A program made the translations under genes and the position numbers. The notes beneath the pieces are model-generated. The model was given only the letters and a program-made list of their open reading frames with translations. It had not been told where the DNA came from and searched no databases. 64,000 nt of DNA from Caecitellus pseudoparvulus. Taxonomy: Eukaryota > Bigyra: Bicosoecida. The DNA lies in contig CBFFRQ010000008.1 of NCBI GenBank assembly GCA_965644315.1, forward strand, positions 42,927-106,926, written 5' to 3'. Shown here one piece after another: positions 40,425 through 49,700 of the stretch. Position 1 is the stretch's first letter, and the number at the start of each line of letters is the position of its first letter.

Positions 40425-40739
40425 GCCACCTTTCAAACAATCACGTTTTCAAAATGCATGATCTGCAGGTTTATTCGCGGCGGTAAGGTGCCAGGCATTC
40501 CCAAACCCATCCAGCAGACGCTGGGGAGCGTATCTTGACTCTCTCCCGCGCACAAACACCTCAACTTGCTGCCAGCCCAAGGCCATACCCGCCGCAGCCG
40601 TTCGAAAGAAAAACCGTTCCGATCCACAAAAGCAGGACCTAATCGGCAAACTAGGCTCTGAAGTTTTGCGATTGCCTGCAAAACAATAACCAAATGCTTC
40701 CCTGCGGAACAATCAGCCTTGCAGTATCGTAAAGCCACC
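40425..40739. other. 3' spacer of unit 2
   Basis: Diverged counterpart of 28377-28689; carries AATGCATG. No protein is supported here. Confidence 0.5.
40453..40460 (+). terminator. AATGCATG 3'-end motif, giant gene 2
   Basis: AATGCATG 28 bp after the stop of giant gene 2, the same relative place as in the other two copies. Confidence 0.45.
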
Positions 40740-41050
40740 CCAGCAAGACACAGTCCAACGCCTCCACGCATAAGGCGCTCGCGACACTCATTCACAGCGC
40801 CAAGGATGCCATTCTCAACAAGAGCCACAAAGCTCACCATGCTGCTTCCGCGCACGTCCTCTGCTCGGCAGTGCATAGGCGAGCGCTCCCCGTCCAAGTC
40901 TTGGCCAGCATACTCAAAGCAGCCACCGAGCACAAGTTTCACGGACAGCCCATGGTGCAGCTTGCAACAGCCTGTCTCCCCCACCGACAGCAAGTCCAGG
41001 TGCGCCGCCGCACATCCCGACGCCCACACAGCAAGCGCACCAAGCCTTGA
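40740..41050 (+). pseudogene. Copied C-terminal fragment of the helical-repeat gene (unit 3)
   Basis: Second copied fragment of the 16104-18672 gene, again with the frame open to a stop (HSKRTKP). It has several substitutions relative to the unit-2 fragment (for example EHKFHGQPMV against EHKLHGRSMV). It has no start codon in frame and is presumed non-functional. Confidence 0.8.
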
Positions 41051-41055
41051 CGCCT

Positions 41056-43202
41056 TCACCTCCACTTCCGGCGCCGAGCACTGGCAAGCGCCCGAGCAGC
41101 CAACACAGCCGCGCCACACACACAACAGCCAAAGCCCACAGCCAGCCCCAACCTCCAAACATCCCACGAGCAAGGCTGCAGCCATGGCAGCCCTGACCCA
41201 AGCCCCACCCACAGCGTCTGATTCATCGTCACGTACGGTGCGAATGACTCCCCCCCCACCACACCCACGCCTCGAGATGCGTGCAAAAGACACACCTCAG
41301 CACCAGACGCTGGTGGACTTGCCCACTCATGACCCGCCAGCGGATGAGCTGCCAACGACCCTTGGTGCCGTCCAAGCGCCACACGTCCACCATCCAACCT
41401 GCACACTGACCGGCGCAACCAAGACTGAACCGCCAATCGCTCCCTGCACACTGGTGTGAGGCAGTGCCACTTTCGCTGAACCCTCCCTTCCCGCAGCGCT
41501 GCCGCTGCACAAGCCACGGCGTGCTCACCGAAACCCCCCACATCAAACGATTCAGACGACACTGCTCCCAGCACACGCTGAACCTCCCTGCACTCGGCAC
41601 ACGCAGCGCCAGCACAAGCGGCAGCATCAATCATGGCACACTGTCCTGGCGTCAAGCTGCGCTCTTGACTCCAAACCACCCCATCGCCAGTCACCTCAGC
41701 TGCCCACACGTCGTCCAGGTCCACACAGCCAGGAGCACACTGCGCACCCGACACAAGCAGCAGCCTGCTGTGCGATGTAGCCACCTGCATGCCCATGCTG
41801 CGAGGTGCCGGCCATGCTGCCGAAGCTCCCACTGCCCGCAACAAGGCCCACGTCACTGGGCGCCCCTGCTCCACGCTGCCACGCCACAGATCCCCAAGCA
41901 CCAACCCCGCGCTGCTGCCCCGCGTGCGGAACTGGTGCCGCTCCAGCCCACCCTGCAAAGCAGCCTGGACTGTGCACTGCGAACACGCCCCTCCGAACAA
42001 GAACAACGCCCCGCCACCGCCGTCGCGTGTGCTTGCATGGAAAGTCATGTGCCCAGAGTGCCGACTGAGCGGCCACCGCCCAGTGACACTGTCAGCAACA
42101 CACCCTGCAGAGCTCGAGTGCTCCAGCACAGACACACTGCCTGGCGCCTGCACTGACAAGCTCCACAGCTCGCATGAGTCCGCCAAGGGCGACGCAGATC
42201 CGCCCAACCGCCGCGCAAGAACACGACCCACGCCAGTGTCCCCAAGGCTCTCCAACTCCCCCTTCATCGCCTCCACCGAGCCAGTGACCTGAGACAGCAG
42301 CCCCCCAAACACCCACACTGCACGAAGAGCGTACTGCCCATCACCTCCCCCCACCTCGTAACTCGCAGTGGAAGCAGCTGAGGCACGGGCCAACAACGCC
42401 TCAGCCAGCGACGCGGACAACCGAGACTGCTGCACAGAGGCACCCACGTGCCCCCAAAAGTGCTCCTCCACTCGGGACCACCGAATGAGCACCTGGCCAG
42501 CGACATCTGCCTCCTCCCCCATCCACACCCTGCCATGGCTCGTACCGGGTGCGTAGTGAAAGGCCGCCGCATCGAGCCCGGGGGCAGCACAGGCGTCTGA
42601 CCCCCCTTTGCCCACGTCGCCCCCCAGCACCAACATGCCCCGCGGACCCACGGCAGCTGCGAGACAGGAAGGGGGGCGCCTACACAACACTCACCGTGCC
42701 TGGCACCGCACAGCTCACTCACAAACCACTGCGTTCATGCGGGGACATGGCACCACCCCTCCAGCCTCCCGCGGCACCATGGCCACACGGCGAGGCGGGG
42801 AGCAGTCTGCAGCCTGGTACACACCAGTCCCATGCCTGCGAAAGAGAACCAGCGCAGCCTCAGTGACAGCGTTGCCCCAGGAGCGTCCCCGTGCCAACAC
42901 CATGCGCTTCGGCAGTGTGCACGCTCAACCGAGCCAGCCGCTCTCCACCCTGGCCGCGCTCAGCAACCCAGCACACGCAGCCCCACGCACCACTCAGGAC
43001 CCTGCTCCGACATCTGGTACCCAAACACAGACGTGAACCACACCTTCGATGCCGCGCCCTGCACCGTGGAGCAGTTGGCACGGAGGACGGCGCTGGCGCC
43101 GAAACGTGCGCGAAACTCTCCACACCCTCGCAGCACCTGAACCTCGCCCGCAGCACAGCAGAGGCTCAAGGTGACCAATGCCGACAGACACACACGATGC
43201 AT
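41056..43202 (-). CDS. Kelch-like type I membrane protein (unit 3)
   Basis: Exons 43202-42977, 42923-42723 and 42656-41056 give 675 residues, the same length and exon structure as the unit-2 copy. Signal peptide MHRVCLSALVTLSLCCAAG, blade cores GMLVLGGDVG, VWVFGGLLS and ALFLFGGACS, C-terminal helix and RRRKWR tail are all kept. Only scattered substitutions separate it from unit 2 (for example VLIRWSRVEEHFWG against VIRWSRVEEYFWG), so the duplication is recent or the copies are kept alike by gene conversion. It is divergent from giant gene 3. Confidence 0.8.
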
Positions 43203-43706
43203 GGCAGGCAATGACGCCGCGATCAAGCTGTCTCGGTGCTGCTCGAGTCAAGCCCCGCCCAATTGACGGATCGCCACCCAACTCTCCACTCCACAACAAT
43301 GACTGTCATGCCACATTCAACACTGACACCCGACACGCAGTAAAGCATACATGAGCGTATTTACTTTCAGCTTCACCTTAGGAATTGAGCTGCAGGACTT
43401 GGAAAGTGGCCGGCGTGGTACCTCTGCTATCAGCACTTTTTGCAGGAGGCTTGCAGGCAACCAACCCTGCTCCACGCCAGCACACCGTCGGGTTCCCCCA
43501 CAACAAGCCCTCCTGCAGCATTCACTGTGCAGAGGACAGACGTGTCGGGGTGGGCCGGACGTGGCCACTGCTGCTCTGACTCGCCACGGCCTGCATCCCC
43601 AGTTTGCCGGCCGCACTCGACTGCACAGCTCCTGCCCACAGCCTGCACACCACACACAGCGCTTCCTGCCGTTGAAGTGCACACAAGGACTCCACTTCTA
43701 GCGGTC
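43203..43706. promoter_or_regulatory. Bidirectional promoter region, unit 3, with replaced block
   Basis: The Kelch-proximal part, including the CCCCGCCCAATTGACGGATC block, matches units 1 and 2. The stretch from about 43330 to 43450 has a different sequence, after which similarity resumes. The giant gene of this unit may thus have a different upstream element or transcription start. Confidence 0.5.
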
Positions 43707-46700
43707 ATGGGTGGTCCCACTGGTCACCCTGCACTTGTGCCTGCCCAGGCTGCTCGCCAGCCACGTCTGCGGCAGTGCAGACCGCTGCAACGCCTGGCAC
43801 TTCCCTGCGTCATTGCACTATGCTTTGCGCTGCTGCCCATCGGCCGCGGTGTCATAAACGAGACGTTTCCACAGGCACTACAACGTCAACTGCGTTTTCA
43901 GTCCTATGAGCCGATTCCCGCCTCCGCGTGGAGTGCAGGCGTCGCAGGCGACACGCTGGCCCTGAGCACAAAAGCACGCATTGGCGCCAGCTCACACAGC
44001 ACAGAGCACGATGCGACGCTGCTCGTGGAGGCCGCCCACGTGTCTGTGCATGAGGAGCTCCTGAGGTGGGACTTCAACATCAGCGTCAACGGCAGCCTGC
44101 CCCTTGCAGGCAACGCCTCCTCCGCTGCCATGCCACACGTCAGCTTCTGGGCAGTGGGCACGATGGTGGACCTGTTCGTGCAGGACCACGCGCCCATGCC
44201 GTGGGCCAACCGCAGCACCTGGCGCAACGCCTCCGCCACCATCCCGCTCCGTGCCGAGGGCTCCAGCACTGTGCACGAGGTGACGCTGCAAGGACCAGCC
44301 AACCTCTTCGTCATCTTCAAACTCGTGTGGACGCAGGGCTACCCCGAGCCCCGCGTGGCCTGCCACACAGTGCACAGGTGGCACCACTGGGCGTGGCAGC
44401 GTGTGGACGGTGCTCGGCTGTGCTCGGGGCTGGTGTGGGGCCACCCAGTCCTGCCCTCACACATCACACCCGCCCCGACGCCGGCTCACCCTCGCGCCTG
44501 GACACCAGGCACACACCACCTGCGTGCCGTGCTGCACGCTCCAGTGCAGGATGCATTGCTGCCCTTCCACATGGCTGCCGCTCTGCAACACCCACAAGAT
44601 GACCCTGTGCACTTGGAGATCCGAGGCCTCCAGATGCATTCCCTGCGAGCACTGCCTGAGGGCCCAGCAGCAGTCAGCTGGTCAGTGCAAGCGTGGAGTG
44701 CGGGGCAGCGTGTGCATGACCCTGGCAGTGGGCCACCTCACCCCCCTCGTGTCGAGCTCGTGCCAGTGACACTGAGCACCAAAATGGTCAGCATCGGAGA
44801 TACGCACGCATGTGCCATCACCGGTCCACATGCTGGGGTCAAGTGCTTCGGGGCAGGCGGCAACAAGCTCAACTTCTTCGCTGGCAAGGGCCGCCTGGGC
44901 TACGGCGGCATCGACAACGTCGGCGTGGAGAAGACGCTGAAAGACGTCCCCTTCGTGCAGCTGCCCCGCCCAGCCAGGCACATCCGAGCGGGGCAGCTGG
45001 CGACGTGTGCCACCCTCAACAACGGCACGCTGTACTGCTGGGGTGAGGGCGGCACGGGCATCTTGGGCCACGGCGGCGGGCATGATGTCGGGGACGACCC
45101 GGGTGAGACACCCCTGTCCTCCGGCCCCGTGCCCGTCGTGGGGCGCGTCACCATGACAGCCATCGGCGAGCAGCACGCCTGTGCTCTGCTGGACACAGGG
45201 CATGTGCGCTGCTGGGGCAGTGGCCTCGGAGGACGCACTGGGTACGCGTCGCAGAGCCCAATCCTGGACGCATCCACGGCCGGCATCGTGCGCCTGTCTG
45301 ACCTGGCCGTTTCCATTGACTCCATGTGGGGCTTCACATGTGCTCTGCTGGTGAGTGCCGATGTGCAGTGCTGGGGCACAGGGTCCTTTGAGCCGCTCGC
45401 AGGCGGCGCTGGGTGGCTGGGCCTGGGGTACCTCACCGATGTGGGGGACAATGAGCACCCTGCTGACGTCGGGCCCGTGCCGTTGGGCGGCAAGGTGCTG
45501 GACATGTCAGTGGGCATGTTCCACGCCTGTGCGTTGATGCTGTCTGGGGGTGTGCGGTGCTGGGGTGCCAACGATGAGTCCTTTCAGTTTAGTGGAGGTC
45601 TCTCATTTCCACTTTCTGGGCGCTTGGGCATCGGCAGCACAGCAAGCATGGGTGACGATGAGCCTGCCTCCGCCTCCCCCATCATCCAGCTGCCGTGGGA
45701 GGTGACCAGCATCTGTTCGTCATTCTGGAACAACTGTGTCACCACCGTGAGCGGGCAGTCCATGTGCTGGGGTGGCGAGGACTATGGTGAGGCGGGCGTG
45801 GGGCGTCAGAAGTACCCAGAAAGTGTGACGGAGAAGCGGTCCATCGGGGACGATGAAGTGCCGTGGATGCAGGGGTGGATGCAGAATGGCGCCCCCGTCA
45901 GCTTCATGAGCTGCGGCACCGCCAGTCAGTTCATTGGCCTGCAAGGCGGCGGCATCCGCTACATCGGCGCGCTGGGAGAGGGGCGCTCAGCAACAGGCAA
46001 GCTGCGCATCGCGGATACACGACGATATGAAGCACACCAGGTCATCCTCACACCACAAGCACTGCATGCAAAGCTTGCAGCAGTGAGTGTGCTGCGCCTG
46101 GCCGCTCCTGAGTTCACAGACACAGCCAGTATTCACATCGGGGACACCGTCGCATGCGCGCTGACGCGGTGGAAGGGTGTCAGGTGCTGGGGCCAGAACG
46201 TTTGGTTGAGGCTGGGAAGGGAAGAGCCTTCCACACATGTCGGGCGTGTCAGCCTGGGACAACGTTCCACGGCACTGCTGCTGCCTGGCCCGGTGGAGGA
46301 GCTGTCTGTTGGCTCAGATCACTCTTGTGCTCGACTGCAAGATACTACCGTGCGCTGCTGGGGGAACAACTGGGATTACCAAGGCGGAACTGGCCACTGG
46401 TACCTCTCAGCGGCATCCTCCACCCCAATTGCACTTGGTGGGACGCCAGTGGCCATCGCGGCCGGCCGCTCCCACTCCTGCGCTGTGCTATCGTCAGGAC
46501 AGGTGCAGTGCTGGGGACGTAATCTGTACGGTGAGAGATTCCACCCAAACTCGTACGTCTCATCGTCAGGTCAGCCTGCCAATGCCATCGCTCCTGCCAG
46601 GCAGGTGTGCGCTGGTTTTCACCTGACATGCCTGCTGCTCGATGACGGCCGCGTTCAGTGCGTTGGGTACACCTACTGGGGCATCCAGGGAACTGGAAGC

Positions 46701-49700
46701 ACCTTCTACACGACGGATACAACCTCTTTGTCCACGCTGAACTCGGTAGGCACCGTGCAGCTGTCTGAGCCTGCCAGCTCCATATCATGTGGCGACCATC
46801 ACGCTTGTGCAGTGCTGGCCAGCGGGTCTGTGCAATGCTGGGGCGCTGGCGGGTATTCGACGACCTTGCGGGCCAGGCTTGGACAGCCGGGCTTGACCAG
46901 CAGTCACATTGGAGACAACGAGACACCAGCCTCCCTCGGCCCTGTGCAGCTGTCTGGACCTGCTGTCGCGGTGGAAGCGGGCCCCATCCAATCCTGTGCA
47001 GTGCTCGCTACAGGCCATTTGCAGTGCTGGGGCCGGAACTTCAAGGGAGAGCTCTTCTACGGCCACACCGACACCGTCGGCGCCACCATCACACCGCATC
47101 AGGCTGGGCTCTCCCCACTGCCCCCCACAGTGCAGCAGGTGGCCGCTGGCTACGAGGCCACCTGCGTCCTGCTGCATGGCGGGCACATTCGGTGTGTCGG
47201 TGACAATTCTCAGGGCCTGCTGGGCTCGGGCTTCCCGGGCATCGTGGGCCAACATGGACTGCCTCGCTACATGCTCAACCCATCCCCACAAGTGCTAGAC
47301 CTGGGGCAGCATGTGGCCATTTCCTCCCTGCTGCCTGGTCTCCGCGCCCTGGGCAGTGTCATGCAGTGGGCCAGCATTGCCCAGGTACGCTCATGCCCCT
47401 CCTGCCCCATGAAGGACGTGGAGTCCCTCCCACCCTGGCTCATGAGCGTCATGCGTGGGGCCGAGTTCATCGACATGCTGCCCCCTGCCGCCTCCACCGG
47501 CATTCTGTGCCGGCAGCGCGGCATGCCGACGCGCTCTGGAGTGGACCTGTGTGCACCTTACCAAGCCTGCAGTCGTGACTTGGATGCATCTGCTGAGCTG
47601 CAGCCCTTCGCTGAGACGTGTGTGTGGCCCGAAGACTGGTCCATGGCCACCATCCTCCAAGTGACTGCCGTGACTGACCAGGCTGCACAAGGCAAGCCTG
47701 CAGTGTCGCCTGCCGCGGGGGGCCTGCAGGTGAAGCTGGTGGGGCGCTTCTGGCCCCTCACCATTCTCCGTCGCGAAGCCGTGCCGTTCACTGTCTTGAT
47801 AGGTGCCGCGCCCTGCACAGCCCCTCAGCTGGCGTCCGTGTCAGAGCTGACGTGCATCACGCCTCCACTGCCGAGCACAAACCTCACCTCCGGCGCTGCC
47901 ATCCGCATCGAGCACAGCGTCCCCAATGTCCCCAGCCCTGTGCGGAGTCCGCCTGATGTGGTGGTGCAGTATGCGCCGCCGCTGCTGAGCTTCGTGCAGC
48001 CAGCCCAGGATCTCCCCGTCACGGGCGCAGACGTGACTGTGCGTGGCGCGCACCTCGGCCAGACGCTGTCCAGCACGGCCAGTGTGCCTTGGCTCTTGCC
48101 GCTGGCTGCTGTGCACGTTGCTGTGCTGGAGCACCCCCTCGATGCGGCTCCAGCATCCCGCTGCAACGTGACGTCAGTGTCAGTGGCGTCCATTCAGTGC
48201 ACCATGCCGCCTGGCCTGGGCACGGTGTGGCTGCGTGTCACTGTGGCTGGGCAAACTGCCCTAGACATGCTACAGGTGTCATACGCGGCGCCCCTCGTCA
48301 CTTCAGTGGCGCCTGCCACTCTCCTGTGGTCCCCACCTGCCAACGCCAGCCAGGCGTCGCTCCACATCCACGGGTCAGCTCTGGGACTGCGAGCCCAGGA
48401 CTTGGACGTGACTGTCGCTGGCGCACCCTGTGGACAGATCTTGTGGCATGACAGCACCCACATCGAGTGTGCTGCCGTGAACACCAGTGCCGTGGACACA
48501 TCGGCTTCATCGGGAGATGTCATGCTTCGTGTGCTGTCCACTGGCCACGAGACAAGCCTGTCGGCAGCAGTGCGTGTCTTCGGACCCATGCGCGTCACAG
48601 GCGCAGCTCCATTGACTGTCCCATGGGGAGGCGGCGCCATGACTGTGTTTGGGCTGGAGTTTGGCCTGCTGGGAGTTGGGGGAAGCATCGACGCAGTGAC
48701 CATGAACGGCGTGCCCTGCACCGGAGTTGTGGTGTCGGCATCTTCTCTCTCGTGCTCCCTGCCGCCAGGAGTCGGTGGACTGTCCCCCATCGTTGTGCGG
48801 CGTGCCGCCGGCGCCGAGGCCCAGTTTGTCAGTGCGTCCTTGGCGTATGACACGCCCCGTCTCAGCCACACACAGCCCAGCGTCTTGTCTGCAGCGTTGC
48901 CTGGAGCTCAAGGCACCACCACTCTGACTGTGCACGGCCAAGGCTTCGGCCAGCCGGGTGCTTGCCCGGTGCAAGCAACGGTTGGATCACAGACGTGCGT
49001 CGTGCAGCATGTGTCCAACACCACGCTCCTGTGCACGGGCCTGAATGCGACGGCACTGCTCGCCGTAGCAAGTGCAACGGTGCAAGTAACTGTGGCTGGG
49101 CGCCCCTGCCCGTCGCCGTTAAACCTGCGCGTGCTGCAGAAGCCATCTGTGGCGGCCATGCAACCGTCGGTCGTGACGGCTGCGGGAGGCACGGAGGTGA
49201 CGCTGCTGGGTGTGGACTTCGGGGGGGGGGCTCTTTCCGATGTGCAGGAGGTGCTGATTGGTGCCGCCACCTGTGCCATCCTGCAGGTGAGCTCCACCAG
49301 CATCCGTTGCAGGACACCTTCCAAGCAAGTCGCTGGCGGGAGCCCTGTGGCGGCCACTGTGCGCCTTGCCTCTGGCTTCCAGGACACTCTGCCCAATGCC
49401 CTGATCTACACTGAAGCAGAGATCTTCCGCGTCGAAGGGGGCACCCTCATGCCTGCCGCTCGCCTGGGGGTCGCCACAGCGACACTCAGCGCTTTTGGCC
49501 TGGCCTTGGGTGCACCGGGCATGGCCAGTCCTGGCAATGTGTCCATCGCGGGTGTCGACTGTGCTGCGGCAGGTGGTGTTGCCAGCCTTGCTGCCAATGC
49601 CCGCAGTGTGACGTGTGACGGACTCGACCCTGGCTTCCTGCCACAGCAACAGGCTGGCTCAGCCACGACTGTGCAGCTGGTCGTAACGACCAATGAAGGC

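Larger units (their letters stand above)
28691..40739. repeat. Tandem repeat unit 2 (12,049 bp)
   Basis: Second direct copy and the complete one: helical-repeat gene fragment, full Kelch-like gene, shared promoter, full giant gene and 3' spacer. Unit 3 starts 12,049 bp further on. Confidence 0.95.
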
